64,000 nt of DNA from an uncultured Chloroflexota bacterium (lineage in GTDB: Bacteria; Chloroflexota; Chloroflexia; Chloroflexales; Chloroflexaceae): assembly GCA_937120965.1 (NCBI GenBank), contig CAKZKA010000035.1, positions 1 to 64,000 on the forward strand, given 5' to 3'. The position numbers and the translations under genes are program-made. Shown piece after piece: positions 43,601 through 52,188 of this stretch (position 1 is its first letter; every line of letters begins with the position of its first letter). The notes under the pieces are model-generated. The model saw nothing but the letters and a program-made list of their open reading frames with translations. It was not told the DNA's origin and did no database searches.

Positions 43601-43718
43601 GCAGGTTGCTTGGCAGCAGCAACACAGCGCGGCCCCGTCGCGGGGCTTCCAGTTCGCGCAGCACCGCTTCAGTCTTGCCCGCTGCCGCCGGGCCAAGCAA
43701 CAACGTAATGTCAGACAT
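40626..43718 (-). CDS. AddB-like helicase/nuclease with Fe-S cluster motif
   Basis: The 1030-residue protein matches the AddB/RexB side of double-strand break resection complexes. Walker A is LLLGPAAAGKTEAVL (K15). The C-terminal RecB-type nuclease has GRIDRID, then D920 and K922 in LIDYKSG, and QLTLYVLA. Four Cys, C760 (TLCPYRFAA) and C1011, C1015, C1021 (ECPAACAFAAIC), match the Fe-S staple of AddB. ATG 43718 is chosen; upstream in-frame sequence is repeat. The AddA partner is not adjacent, so it is either elsewhere or this acts with another helicase. Confidence 0.87.
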   Translation of the reverse strand: MSDITLLLGPAAAGKTEAVLRELEAPRRGRAVLLLPSNLHHQRLKPRLPRPGLIAGTFTHVGGVLARAGGARIRLASRAARATALRAALRAEVAAGTLPQFAAVAARHGLVEEALRLIGELRAGAIAPERLATAGVTPYDAELAAIYRAYLTALDRLGMTDEEGLIAHARELVTTNPRLTHDLDLLVVDGFDQMTPVQLSLVQALARRAGRALITLTGDTSERPAHQRFVRALEALCATLPEVRSVHVPRRATFAPALAHIERHLFNLEPAPSAAADGAVTIIGAPDREREVRAALRRVRALLASGVLPEEVALLYRGGDHYPALVREVASEYALPVAVFEGRPLSAAPPVAALCALLELPLADYPRRALVECWRAFDALDPAALLGASAPPIPSFATAAALLDRATRGGGAARGLQRLRGALTALAGAAPPLPDDEDQPPVTAEEAANVLALLDAFAAWLAAPPLAAPGTYVAWVRRLLGWQPRATPEAGAELARFPFSETQRVALQRLLDERAQVASALDEPPLTLAAFVAEFRGLLDGLRDGGETPQAGKVAVLPMLAARGSAFAHVVVLGVAEGEIPAPAVEPPFYTRRERLLLAMRGAAPPPADPGDERSLFYEAVTRARAGLTLTYTRLDERGNEIRPSPYLRALVDLFAAGVETREIRAGSPPDPTEAASPQEALIAHVARGSDLAQAPPGAPVGLTDHVRRAIAVERQRASLAPHGPYEGLVQHPAALAALQQRFGPGYRWSATQINDYTLCPYRFAAAHVLQLAPRDDPEEGLARAGRGRIYHAILARAGAHWARSGQPFDAANEAQILAALSAAASEVLDAAPQTYGFEPGPFWNWERQEAQAALERTVRRWLREASDGESFRPAGVEAGFGTGRGLPPLRLETPAGTVLVAGRIDRIDQDDQGRLALIDYKSGSDPGSLDRILKGQDVQLTLYVLAAERLAAPGQEVTRAAFLMIGSGRRSRPLTPAERPEAEAALRERLSAAVTGSRAGMFPVKPTDECPAACAFAAICRVNRTKRSL

Positions 43719-43735
43719 AGGCGCCGAAACTTCTG

Positions 43736-43985
43736 ATGTGAAAATAGCCCGCCCGCGGGAGGGTTTGGGAGGGCTGCGCCCTCCCAAGAATAATAATTTT
43801 CATTCCGGCGTTGTGCGCCATGCGCATGACCGTCTAACGTGGGCAGATGGGGAAACCGGGTTTCCCTATGCCCCTCCCTGAGGGGAGGGTTTGGGAGGGC
43901 TACGCCCTCCCAAGAACAAGTATGTTCATCCCGTCATTGTGCGGCGCAGCCGCATAGACGGCTGGCCCGGAGCGTCCGGCAGGGC
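43736..43985. repeat. Full mosaic P2-P3-P1-P2-P3
   Basis: P2 at 43768-43786, a P3 variant near 43811-43828, P1 at 43849-43867, P2 at 43893-43911 and P3 near 43945-43961 run in the same order twice. This makes it one of the clearest examples of the repeat cycle. It fills the gap 43719-44017. Confidence 0.92.
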
Positions 43986-44017
43986 GCGGCCCCGCCAGAA
44001 CCCCGCCGGGCGAAGAA

Positions 44018-44857
44018 CTACGTCACACCATCAACCAGGGCGCGCAGGTCGGCCAGTAAGAGACGCGGGCTGCGCGCGCGCATACCCACAATGGCGTGAT
44101 CGACACCCGGGTAGACGCGCAGGCTGATGGCGGGGTTGCGCTCGTTGAGCAAATAGGCGTTACGCACCGGCACCGTCGTATCGCGGTCCCCGTGGATCAC
44201 CAGGAGCGGCAGGCGAATATGCTCCACCACCTCGAGCGGCGTGGGCGGTTGCACCTCCCCCAGGCGGAACCCCAGCAGAGGCGCTACGGGACGCAGCCAG
44301 GAGACAGGCGCCACGTGCCGGACGAGGTGTGGTCGCAGGCCGCCGGTATGCTCGTAGGCAGCGGGCGCGCTGACAGTGGCTACGGCGTCGGGCAGAGGGT
44401 AATCCACGGCGCCGCCGCCGCCCGCGCCGAGCGATGCCAGGGTGATCAGCCCGCCCATACTTTCGGCCACCACCACCACGCGCTGGTAGCCCCACTCGCG
44501 GGCGGCGGTGAGTACCGCAGCCAGGTCCAGGGCCTCAGCCCCGCCAAAAGTGGCCAGCCCCTCACTCTGCCCGTAGCCCCGCCAGTCGAAGGTCAGCACA
44601 TCGTAGGGGCCGGCCAGGTGCTCGGCGAGCCAGACAATCGAGGCTGCTCGCTGCGAGGCCGCAAAGCCGTGACAGATGATCACCAGCCGGCTGGCGCCCC
44701 GTCGTAACAGCGTGGCCGCGATACTCACCCCGTCGGCCGTGACGATGCGTCGCTGTTCAGCCGGGCCACTGTAGGGCGCCCGTTGCAGATGGGTGATGGG
44801 GGTCAACTCAGCCGCGACGCGGTGCACGGCGTAGGGGTACTTGCGCTGATGAGCCAT
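44018..44857 (-). CDS. Alpha/beta hydrolase
   Basis: The 279-residue alpha/beta-hydrolase has its nucleophile S133 in AESMGG (the first position is Ala instead of the usual Gly). The Asp is in HGDRDTTVP and the His in GVDHAIVG. The oxyanion-hole segment CHGFAASQ and DWRGYGQSEG are typical of BAAT/lysophospholipase-like enzymes. No signal peptide is present. The substrate is unknown. ATG 44857 lies 20 bp from the repeat block; the long open frame upstream is repeat-derived. Confidence 0.88.
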   Translation of the reverse strand: MAHQRKYPYAVHRVAAELTPITHLQRAPYSGPAEQRRIVTADGVSIAATLLRRGASRLVIICHGFAASQRAASIVWLAEHLAGPYDVLTFDWRGYGQSEGLATFGGAEALDLAAVLTAAREWGYQRVVVVAESMGGLITLASLGAGGGGAVDYPLPDAVATVSAPAAYEHTGGLRPHLVRHVAPVSWLRPVAPLLGFRLGEVQPPTPLEVVEHIRLPLLVIHGDRDTTVPVRNAYLLNERNPAISLRVYPGVDHAIVGMRARSPRLLLADLRALVDGVT

Positions 44858-44877
44858 AGTGTAAATGAAGTTTTCTG

Positions 44878-45160
44878 AGGTGAAAATAGCCCGCCCGCGG
44901 GAGGGTTTGGGAGGGCGCAGCCCTCCCAAGAAAAACCTATGTTCATCGTGTCGTTGTGCGGCGCAGCCGCATGGATGACTGAGGTGAACATACGGGGAAA
45001 CCGGGTTTCCCCACCTGCGGTGAGCCTGTCGAACCGCACCCCTGCCTGTGGGGGGTGCCAGCCACTTCCAACAGCGGTTGAGAAATGGGGAAACCGGGTT
45101 TCCCCAACCCCCTCCCTGGCGGGAGGGTTTGGAGAGCGCGGGCCAAACGCGCCTCCTTTG
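44878..45160. repeat. Full mosaic P2-P3-P1-P6-P4-P1
   Basis: P2 lies at 44909-44927, P3 near 44956-44971, P1 at 44994-45012, inverted P6 near 45016-45040, P4-like CCAACAGCGGTTG near 45068-45080 and P1 at 45087-45105. This is the longest intact run of distinct modules. With the promoter at 45189-45218 it accounts for the gap 44858-45422. Confidence 0.92.
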
Positions 45161-45188
45161 CACCGGCCCTGCCGGTATTTCCGGTAGC

Positions 45189-45218
45189 TTGTTCATCAAG
45201 AGCGAATCTGGCTATACT
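45189..45218 (+). promoter_or_regulatory. Candidate promoter of the PIG-L gene
   Basis: TTGTTC at 45189-45194 and TATACT at 45213-45218 are 18 bp apart, about 205 bp before the ATG at 45423. It is the best match in the gap. Confidence 0.5.
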
Positions 45219-45422
45219 ACATTCAGGGCCTGGCGGACTCTGCCTCGCGGCGAATCCGGCGGAGCCTGCTCCTTCCAGAAACTCAAACTGTGGGCGTCGA
45301 AAGGCCCTGCACGCGCAGCCCGACCTGCTGATCCCGCTGGGAGCGTGGAAGGGCGCAGTTCCCCGCGACTATCACAGCCAGGCTGTCGGGCCGTGAGCGC
45401 TCACACGGGGCATTATACAACT

Positions 45423-46325
45423 ATGAATATCAGTGAACAGCTTTCCAGAACTATGAGCGGCCCGCATATAGCGGAAGATAATCTCTGGCCGACGCTCGTG
45501 GCGATCTTTGCGCACCCCGATGATGAAAGCTTCGGGTGCGGGGGCACCCTGGCCCGGTACGCCTGGAGCGGCGCCCGCGTACATCTGATCTGCGCCACCG
45601 GCGGCGAAGAAGGTTCGACCGACCCCGAGCACCTCGAGGGCTACACCTCGCTTGCCGAGCGGCGCCGCGCTGAGTTGCACTGCGCCGCGCAGGCCCTGGG
45701 GCTGAGCAGTGTGACCATGCTCGGCTACCGCGACTCGGGAATGCCCGGTTCGCCCGCCAACCGACACCCTGAGGCCCTGGCGGCTCAGCCGCTTGATGCC
45801 GTGACCGCCCGCGTCACCCACGAGATCCGCCGGCTGCGCCCGCAGGTGGTGATCACCTTCGATCCTATCGGGGGCTACCGCCATCCCGACCATATCGCCA
45901 TCCAGCAGGCCACCGTGGCCGCCTTTCATGCCGCTGGCGACCCGGCCCGCTACTCCGATGGCCTGCCGGCCCACCAGCCGCAGAAACTCTACTTCCTCAC
46001 CTTCTCGCGTCGTCTGTTGCGCGTCCTGGTCCGGCTCATGCCGCTGTTCGGGCGCGATCCGCGACGGTTTGGACGCAACCAGGACATAGATCTTGCTGCC
46101 CTGGCCGACGTCGAGTTTCCCGTGCATGCGCGCATTGATGTTCTGCCGATGCTGGAGGCGCGTGAGGCGGCCGGGGCCTGCCACATCAGCCAGGGCGGCG
46201 GCCGGGTACGCCTCCTGTCGCGGCTCCTCAGCCTGGTCGGCGGCTACGAGACCTTTATGCGCGCCCATCCTGAGGCGCCGCCTGGCCTGCGCGAGCGCGA
46301 TCTGTTTGAGGGTGTGACGTTCTAG
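45423..46325 (+). CDS. PIG-L/LmbE family deacetylase
   Basis: This 300-residue zinc-dependent N-acetyl-glucosamine deacetylase-like enzyme has its metal site in AHPDDE (H31, D33, D34) and YRHPDH further on. Members remove acetyl groups from GlcNAc conjugates (mycothiol, bacillithiol, GPI). The C-terminal 80 residues (FETFM-type end) are usual for bacterial LmbE. ATG 45423 is preferred; an internal ATG at 45453 would still keep the catalytic core. It is a lone gene. Confidence 0.9.
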   Translation: MNISEQLSRTMSGPHIAEDNLWPTLVAIFAHPDDESFGCGGTLARYAWSGARVHLICATGGEEGSTDPEHLEGYTSLAERRRAELHCAAQALGLSSVTMLGYRDSGMPGSPANRHPEALAAQPLDAVTARVTHEIRRLRPQVVITFDPIGGYRHPDHIAIQQATVAAFHAAGDPARYSDGLPAHQPQKLYFLTFSRRLLRVLVRLMPLFGRDPRRFGRNQDIDLAALADVEFPVHARIDVLPMLEAREAAGACHISQGGGRVRLLSRLLSLVGGYETFMRAHPEAPPGLRERDLFEGVTF

Positions 46326-46399
46326 CAGTATGTGAACTGTACCCTTCCACAGCAAAAGGGTTCGGAGCGTTCCGCACTCCTGCCTGCGGGCTGGCACGC

Positions 46400-46440
46400 C
46401 CCCGCAGCGGGAGGGTTTGGGAGGGCGCAGCCCTCCCAAA
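46400..46440. repeat. P2 module between convergent genes
   Basis: GGAGGGTTTGG followed by P2 at 46419-46437. It lies between the PIG-L gene (+) and the HAD gene (-), where it could act as a bidirectional terminator. Confidence 0.85.
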
Positions 46441-46449
46441 CGAAATTCT

Positions 46450-47214
46450 TTACACCTCGATCTCCGCCACCGACCCCAGCACCCGCGTCGGACGATAAGG
46501 GAAGCGTTCCACGTCTTCGCGACGGGTCACGCCGGTGAGCACCAGGATGGTCTCCATACCGCTCTCGGTACCACCGATGATATCGGTATCCATCCGGTCG
46601 CCAACCATCACCGACTCTTCGGAGTGAGCGCCGAGGGTGCGCAGGGCAGTGCGCATCATCAGCGGATTGGGCTTGCCCACGAAGTACGGCTTCACACCAC
46701 TGGCGGTGGCAATCAGCGCCGCGATCGCGCCACAGGCCGGCACAATCCCCCCATCACCGGGGCCGCTCACGTCGGGGTTGGTGGCGACGAAGCGCGCGCC
46801 CGCCGCGACGAAGCGCACCGCCCGCGTGAGCCGCTCATAGCTCAAGGCAGTGGTCTCGCCGACGACGACATAATCGGGGTCATGGTCGGTCATGGTATAG
46901 CCAGTATCGTGCAGGGCAGTGGTGAGGCCCGCTTCGCCGATCACATAGGCTGTGCCGTTGGGATGCTGACTCTGCAAAAAGCGGGCGGTAGCCATGGCCG
47001 AGGTGTAGATCGCCTCCGGCGGCACCTCCAGCCCGATGCGTTCCAGGCGCGCCGACAGGTCGCGCGGGGTATAGATCGGGTTGTTGGTGAGCACCAGGAA
47101 CGGCGCGCCAGCGGCGCGCAGGCGTTTGATAAACTCGTTGGCGCCGGGGATGGGCTGCGACCCGTGTACCAGCACCCCGTCCATGTCGATCAGGTAGTTC
47201 TTTGGGCCGGGCAT
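46450..47214 (-). CDS. HAD-superfamily IIA phosphatase (NagD-like)
   Basis: The 254-residue HAD hydrolase of subfamily IIA has nucleophile D10 and D12 (LIDMDGVL), Thr in VLTNNP, Lys in [11 protein letters not shown], and Asp pair in [11 protein letters not shown]. The IIA cap lies between. Family members dephosphorylate small phosphates (NMP, p-nitrophenyl phosphate, 2-phosphoglycolate). GAGGAGCAGGA precedes ATG 47214. A phosphoglycolate role would fit the glcE gene found later, but this is speculation. Confidence 0.92.
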   Translation of the reverse strand: MPGPKNYLIDMDGVLVHGSQPIPGANEFIKRLRAAGAPFLVLTNNPIYTPRDLSARLERIGLEVPPEAIYTSAMATARFLQSQHPNGTAYVIGEAGLTTALHDTGYTMTDHDPDYVVVGETTALSYERLTRAVRFVAAGARFVATNPDVSGPGDGGIVPACGAIAALIATASGVKPYFVGKPNPLMMRTALRTLGAHSEESVMVGDRMDTDIIGGTESGMETILVLTGVTRREDVERFPYRPTRVLGSVAEIEV

Positions 47215-47232
47215 TCCTGCTCCTCTCACGGA

Positions 47233-47345
47233 GATGAAACCGGGTTTTCCCACCTGCGGTTCGACAGGTTCACCGCCTGCGGTGAACCTGTCGAACCGCG
47301 CCCCTCCCCTCAGGGAGGGTTGAGGAGGGCTGCGCCCTCTCAGAA
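47233..47345. repeat. Head-to-head P6 palindrome with P1 and P2 remnants
   Basis: Two P6 copies face each other: a 21-bp arm at 47256-47276 and its exact inverse at 47279-47299, with only CT between them. A half P1 (GAAACCGGGTTTTCCC) lies at about 47236-47251 and a worn P2 near 47325-47342. The 44-bp near-perfect palindrome could extrude a cruciform. Confidence 0.9.
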
Positions 47346-47399
47346 ATAAACCTGTTGCATTAGCCCTGTATGGCCCCGCAGAGGGACGGGGCTGCGGCT

Positions 47400-48428
47400 C
47401 TACCGGCCCCGGCGCGCCAGCGCCGCCACGACGCCATAGCCGGCGACCAGCACTGCCAGGGCCGCGAACCAGTTTCCCAGGGCTTGCAGAGCGATCAGTG
47501 CCAGCACCAGCGGCAGTGCCGCATTGAGCAGCCCGCCCAGGTCGCCGCCGAGGGGCGCGGCGGGCAGTGGGGCGACCTGGCGGGTGATCAACTCGCCGCC
47601 CCGGCCCTCATCGCGCGCTGCGTCGCCCTGGCCCTCGAAGGCCTCGGGCGGGAGCGGCGCGCCGGGCACGGGCCGCTCGCGGGCCTCGGCCAGGTAGGCC
47701 GCGCGCCAGTCATAGTCGGGTCGGCCATGGGCCTCGAACAGGTGGAACATGGCCCGTTGCAGATAGGCCGGATGACCAGCGCTGATCGCGGCCAGCTCAC
47801 GCAGTTCCGCGGCGCTGAACACCACACCCGTCTCGTCCAGGTACGCCTCGGCAAAAAGTCGCACCTCGGCAGGGGCGAACGCGCCCAGGCGCACCTGGGC
47901 GAACGGCTCGCTCAGTTCGGGGGGCGTGGCGCCCCCCGCGGCAACCAGCAGCAGATCGAAGACCCCATCGCCGCGAGGCGCCAGACCGCCCGGCTCCCCC
48001 GGGATGCTGCGGCGCGCCAGCCGGGCCATACGTTCCAGCATATCGGCGCCCCACCCGGCCGCCACCGCCGCCTCGGCATGATCCAGGCACACCAGCACCG
48101 TGCGCCCCGCGCGACACAGGGCCGTCTCCACCGCCTCCAGACCTTCGCCGCGGCCCCCCAGCGCCCGGACGATCAGCCGGTAGACCGTTGCCGCGTCGGG
48201 CAGCAGGGCCAGGTCGAGGTAGAGTGCCTCCAGGGTCGGATCTTCCAGCACTGCGCCCGCCGACTGCCCCACGTGGGTCAGTAACGATGACTTGCCCGTA
48301 CCACGCGCTCCGGTCAGCAGCACCGGGCGGCGGGCTTCGATGCGCTCAAACACCATACCGACCTCGCGCCAGCGCCCGGCAAAGCGTTCCGGGTCGGTGA
48401 TGCGTTCGCGTTGGGTAAACGGGTTCAT
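47400..48428 (-). CDS. AAA-type ATPase with C-terminal membrane helices
   Basis: The 342-residue protein starts with a P-loop ATPase domain: [14 protein letters not shown] (K46, residues 37-50), an acidic Walker B-like strand [10 protein letters not shown] near residue 115, and a helical lid. The C-terminal 60 residues form two close hydrophobic helices ([15 protein letters not shown] and [14 protein letters not shown]), anchoring it in the membrane. Its ATG overlaps the stop of the upstream solute-binding protein as ATGA, so translation is coupled. It is not an ABC ATPase: no LSGGQ. The function is unknown. Confidence 0.75.
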   Translation of the reverse strand: MNPFTQRERITDPERFAGRWREVGMVFERIEARRPVLLTGARGTGKSSLLTHVGQSAGAVLEDPTLEALYLDLALLPDAATVYRLIVRALGGRGEGLEAVETALCRAGRTVLVCLDHAEAAVAAGWGADMLERMARLARRSIPGEPGGLAPRGDGVFDLLLVAAGGATPPELSEPFAQVRLGAFAPAEVRLFAEAYLDETGVVFSAAELRELAAISAGHPAYLQRAMFHLFEAHGRPDYDWRAAYLAEARERPVPGAPLPPEAFEGQGDAARDEGRGGELITRQVAPLPAAPLGGDLGGLLNAALPLVLALIALQALGNWFAALAVLVAGYGVVAALARRGR

Positions 48429-50155
48429 GGCATCAGGTACCAGCGTTCGATGTTCCAGAGGTACAGGGGCGACGCCAGCGTCACCGGGCCGTCCAGGGTG
48501 GTCACGCGCCCGTTGAGGGCCACGGGCAGGCGATCGACCCACAGGAAGAGGTAAGGCAGCTCGTCGGCGATGCGCGCCTGGGCCTGGGCAATAGCGGCGC
48601 TGCGCTCCTCCAGGCTGTAGAGCTGGCGGGCGGCCTGGGCCTGGTTGTCGTAGGCCGGGTCGCTAAAGCCCACGAAGTTGCGAGTCGAACGTTCATCGCT
48701 CTGACCCTGGTTGAGTTGACTGGAGTGAAACAGGGCGAAATCATCGGGGTCGTAGAACAGCACGTCGGCAAAAGCGGGATCGCCAGCGCCATTGCTCCAG
48801 CTTCCCAGGAGCAGATCGAAGTCAAAAGGCGGCGCATAGCGAGCCAGTATCACCGAGGCGAAATCGGCGGGCTGCACGTCAATCTGTATCCCGATCGCTG
48901 CGGCGATCTCGGCGATGCGCGCGGCGGCGGCAACGCGGCGCTGGTCGTCGCCGCGCACGTAGAGCGTGGCCCGCAGCGGCTGGCCCTCGCGCTCGCGAAT
49001 GGTCGCCCCTGCGGGGAGCGTCCACCCTGCTTCGTCGAGCAGCGCCCGCGCCGCATCGAGATCGGCGCCTCGCTCAGGTGGAGGGGTGAGATCGGCCCAG
49101 GACCCGGGGAGGGCCGTCGAGTTGATCGGCATGCCCTGGCCATTGGTCACCGCCTCAACCAGCCGCGGCACATCCACCGCCAGCGCCAGAGCGCGGCGCA
49201 GACGCAGGTCGGCGAAGGGGCGTCCTTCGCGCACATTGAAGCCGAGGAAGTAAAACCCGTTCTCCGGGTACGCGCTCAGATAGGCGCCAGGCAGACGCGC
49301 GGCCAGTGAGGTCGGATCGCTCCAGGGCAATTCCGCCAGCAACAGCCGCCCATCGGTCAGGGCCTGGCGGGCTATCTCGGGATCGGGGGCAACCACGAAG
49401 GCCACCCGGTCGAGCAACGGCGCCCCACGGTGAAAGTCCTCGAACCGTTCAAGCACGATGGCGCGGCCAGGATCGCGCTCAGCCAGCCGGAAGGGACCAC
49501 TGCCGACCGGCGCCTCCCAGAAGTTGAAACTGGCGATGTCGCGGTTCTCCAGAACGTGGGCGGGCAGAACCGGCACAGCCAGCGCGGCCAGCAGAGGGGC
49601 AAAGCGGCTGGTGAGCGTCAGGACCACCGTGGTGCTGGTTGGAGCCGTGGCGGCGCCGATATAGCGCAGATCGGCCAGCAGCGCCGTCGAGGTCATCGGC
49701 AGCCCCCGCAGCCGCTCCAGGGTAAACAGCACGTCCGCAGCGTCGAGCGGCTCTCCATCGTGCCAGGTCAGACCACTCCGCAGCGTGAAGGTCAGCGTGC
49801 GCCCGTCGGGGGTCGTTTCCCAGCGTTCGGCCAGGTCGGGCACCGGGCGTAGTTGGGCATCGAGCCGCATCAGCCCCCCGTAGAGCAGGCTGATCACCTG
49901 CTCTTCGCCCCGCGTGCGCGGCTGCCAGGGCCGCAGATCAGGAATATCCGCCTCCAGGCGCACCGTCAGGTTGCCGCCGCGGGGCAACACCGTTGGCGTC
50001 GGGGGCGCGACGGTAGCCGCGGGTGGTGTGGGAGCAGCGTCAGGGGTAGAAGCGAAGGGACCGCCGGCAGGATCGCAGCCGGTCAGCACAGCCAGGAACA
50101 CCAGAGCCGCAACCAGGCTGGCCCAGAACAGGCGATGGGTGGGAAGGTAGCTCAT
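48425..50155 (-). CDS. ABC transporter substrate-binding lipoprotein, family 5 (peptide/nickel type)
   Basis: The 576-residue exported lipoprotein has a signal helix and lipobox LTGC (Cys near residue 27). A Pro/Thr linker leads to an SBP_bac_5 domain with RWETTPDGRTLTFTLRSGLTWHDGEPLDAADVLFTLER, cut to GRTLTFTLRSGLTWHDG, and later FNVREGRPFADLRLRRALALAVD (cut to RLRRALALAVD). These bind peptides, nickel or other solutes. No permease genes (DppB/C type) are near. Instead it is followed, with overlap, by a membrane AAA ATPase. A TATAAT (minus strand, 50162-50167) lies only six bases from the ATG, suggesting a leaderless mRNA. Confidence 0.9.
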   Translation of the reverse strand: MSYLPTHRLFWASLVAALVFLAVLTGCDPAGGPFASTPDAAPTPPAATVAPPTPTVLPRGGNLTVRLEADIPDLRPWQPRTRGEEQVISLLYGGLMRLDAQLRPVPDLAERWETTPDGRTLTFTLRSGLTWHDGEPLDAADVLFTLERLRGLPMTSTALLADLRYIGAATAPTSTTVVLTLTSRFAPLLAALAVPVLPAHVLENRDIASFNFWEAPVGSGPFRLAERDPGRAIVLERFEDFHRGAPLLDRVAFVVAPDPEIARQALTDGRLLLAELPWSDPTSLAARLPGAYLSAYPENGFYFLGFNVREGRPFADLRLRRALALAVDVPRLVEAVTNGQGMPINSTALPGSWADLTPPPERGADLDAARALLDEAGWTLPAGATIREREGQPLRATLYVRGDDQRRVAAAARIAEIAAAIGIQIDVQPADFASVILARYAPPFDFDLLLGSWSNGAGDPAFADVLFYDPDDFALFHSSQLNQGQSDERSTRNFVGFSDPAYDNQAQAARQLYSLEERSAAIAQAQARIADELPYLFLWVDRLPVALNGRVTTLDGPVTLASPLYLWNIERWYLMP

Positions 50156-50209
50156 ACACCCATTATAGCAGTTGCCGCGTGACCGCTTTAGCTCAGGGCA
50201 CAGGGTGAA

Positions 50210-50280
50210 AATATGGGGAAACCAGGTTTCCCCACGCCCCTGCCTGAGGGGAGTGTCCGGCGCAGCCGCCGCGCCACCCC
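50210..50280. repeat. P1 and worn P3 upstream of the SBP gene
   Basis: P1 (GGGGAAACCAGGTTTCCCC) lies at 50215-50233 and a GGCGCAGCCGCCGC relic near 50259-50273. The rest of the gap 50156-50647 holds the CRP-gene promoter and a P2-like hairpin near 50511-50530. Confidence 0.8.
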
Positions 50281-50347
50281 GCCATAGGCGAACGTTGCAA
50301 CAGCCCTGGTACCTCCCCAAACGTGTTCGGACGGAGTAATGCAAGTG

Positions 50348-50356
50348 TGATACAAT
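50348..50356 (+). promoter_or_regulatory. Extended -10 promoter of the CRP-family gene
   Basis: TGATACAAT gives TGn-TACAAT at 50348-50356, with TTCGGA 19 bp upstream as a weak -35. It would give a leader of almost 290 bases before ATG 50648. Confidence 0.4.
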
Positions 50357-50647
50357 ACAACAATCTGAGACACGTATCCGGCACAACCGGGCAGCCCGTG
50401 CCCGGCCCGTCGGAAGGGAGACGGGGCGACACATTGTTCACCCCTGCTGGCTTCCCCCGGAAGGGAGCAGGTAGACCCGCTTTCCCCACCAGTCCTTTGC
50501 AGGAGACGTGGAAGGGCGTAGCTCTCCCGATCCCTCCCCCCGGGGCAGGGGCGCAGGGCAACCGGCCTGCCCTCTTGACACCTCAGCAAGGTTCGGCTGC
50601 GCCGCACTGGCGACAGTCGTGAGTATCTGCGGCACCTGGAGGAACGC

Positions 50648-51313
50648 ATGACAACTGCACATCGCGGCGACGAGTCGGTACAGCAGCGGCTGTGGTCCGT
50701 GCTCGAGCCCCTTGGCTCGAATCAGGCCTTCCGGCGCCACAGTTCCATCTATACCCCTGGCCAGCCGGCCCAGACCCTCTACCTGCTCCAGGCGGGCCAG
50801 GTGAGCCTCCAGATGGTCTCCAGCGAGGGGCGGGTGCTCACGGTCAAGGTGGTCGAGCCAGGGCAGATCTTCGGTCACAGCGCCCTCGATGGCGGCGAGC
50901 GCTACGATACCTTCGCCGTGGCGCTACAGCCGGTGCGCGTGAGCGCCGTTCCACGGGTCGCCGTGCTCCAGGCGTTGCACAGCCAGCCTGACCTGGGGGC
51001 TGTGCTGATCGAGGTGGTTGGTCAGCATCGTCTCACCGTCAGCCGGCGGCTCGATGAGGTGGCCTTCAAATCCGTGCCGGCGCGCCTGGCCTCGGTGCTC
51101 CTCGAGATGTCCGAGCATCACCCGGCGGGGCCGAAGCCGCAGCAGCGCGTGCCGCGGCGCACCCACCAGCAACTCGCCGAGATGATTAACGCCTACCGCG
51201 AGACGGTTACCAAAGTCATCAACCAGTTCCGCGACGCCCGACTGCTCGATGTGGATCGCTCGGGGATTACGCTGCTGAACCCCTCGCGGCTGCGAGAACT
51301 GGCGCAAAATTGA
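50648..51313 (+). CDS. Crp/Fnr-family transcriptional regulator
   Basis: The 221-residue regulator has an N-terminal cyclic-nucleotide-like sensor domain (TPGQPAQTLYLLQAGQVSL near 35-55, PGQIFGHSAL near 75) and a C-terminal winged helix (about 165-215: THQQLAEMINAYRETVTKVINQF, cut to LAEMINAYRETVTKVI). It has no cysteine, so it cannot bind an FNR-type Fe-S cluster. GGAGG lies six bases before ATG 50648. The signal and target genes are unknown. Confidence 0.92.
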   Translation: MTTAHRGDESVQQRLWSVLEPLGSNQAFRRHSSIYTPGQPAQTLYLLQAGQVSLQMVSSEGRVLTVKVVEPGQIFGHSALDGGERYDTFAVALQPVRVSAVPRVAVLQALHSQPDLGAVLIEVVGQHRLTVSRRLDEVAFKSVPARLASVLLEMSEHHPAGPKPQQRVPRRTHQQLAEMINAYRETVTKVINQFRDARLLDVDRSGITLLNPSRLRELAQN

Positions 51314-51325
51314 CGATAGACGGTC

Positions 51326-51600
51326 ATGCGCATGGCGCACAACGCCAGAATGAAAATATTATTGTTCTTGGGAGGGCGCAGCCCTCCCAAACCCTCCCGG
51401 TGGGGAGGGCTTGCCGCCCCCACAGGCAGGGGTGCGGTTCGACAGGCTCACCGCAGGTGGGGAAACCCGGTTTCCCCGTATTTTCACATCAGCGGGATCC
51501 GTTACCTCCCTGGAAGACTCTGGGAGGGCATAGCCCTCCCAGGAAACAACCCGACAGCGGGTGAAGGTATGGGAGGGCGCAGCCCTCGCAGAAACCCCTC
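51326..51600. repeat. Mosaic P3-P2-P6-P1-P2-P2
   Basis: A P3 variant lies near 51327-51342, P2 at 51370-51388, P6 near 51433-51453, P1 at 51459-51477, a P2 variant (GGGAGGGCATAGCCCTCCC) at 51522-51540 and another near 51570-51588. It fills the gap between the CRP-family gene (+) and the PspC gene (-). Confidence 0.9.
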
Positions 51601-51624
51601 TTTCACGCCCACCGGAGTGCCGCC

Positions 51625-52116
51625 CTACCCTGCGCGGCGCAGCAGATAGATGCCGCCAGCAATCAGTAACGCCGGGAAGAGCAGCGACCCGATCCCGGGC
51701 CAGACCATCTGCAGGACCAGGTAGACACCCAGGCCCAGTAATATGTAACCCAGGAGCCGCCCGCGTCCGTTGCTGCGGCCAGGGGTCGAACCCGTCCCCA
51801 GATTAGAGATCGGGATCTCCTCTGGCTCGTTCGGGGCCCCGGTCATCGGGTCGATCCGCAGGCGCTGCGTCTCGCCCGTGGCAACGAACACCTGCCCGGG
51901 TGACGCTGCTGGCGTCCCGGGGTTAGCCGGGCGCTCGCGAGGCATCACCAGCCAGAGCAGCGGATAGATCAACAGCGCCGGGCCGCTGAAGGCCAGCAGC
52001 ACAAACACCAGGCGCACAATCGTCGAGTCGACATTCAAATAACGGGCCAGGCCGCCGCAGACACCGGCGATCATGGTGTCGGAACGGCTGCGCTCAAGCC
52101 GGGGGGCTGGATACAT
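51625..52116 (-). CDS. PspC domain membrane protein
   Basis: The 163-residue protein opens with a PspC domain: RLERSRSDTMIAGVCGGLARYLNVDSTIVRLVFVLL (cut to MIAGVCGGLARYLNVD), followed by one membrane helix. A central linker leads to two further helices (about 118-160). PspC proteins sense envelope stress in phage-shock systems; no pspA is near. ATG 52116 follows GGAGTGCAACT-type spacing. A clear family match; pathway membership is inferred. Confidence 0.9.
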   Translation of the reverse strand: MYPAPRLERSRSDTMIAGVCGGLARYLNVDSTIVRLVFVLLAFSGPALLIYPLLWLVMPRERPANPGTPAASPGQVFVATGETQRLRIDPMTGAPNEPEEIPISNLGTGSTPGRSNGRGRLLGYILLGLGVYLVLQMVWPGIGSLLFPALLIAGGIYLLRRAG

Positions 52117-52188
52117 AGTTGCACTCCTTCCGTCATCAGCCAGGCGGCTTCTGGGTATCAGACGGCTGGCAGTGCGGCTTTGTTGCAG

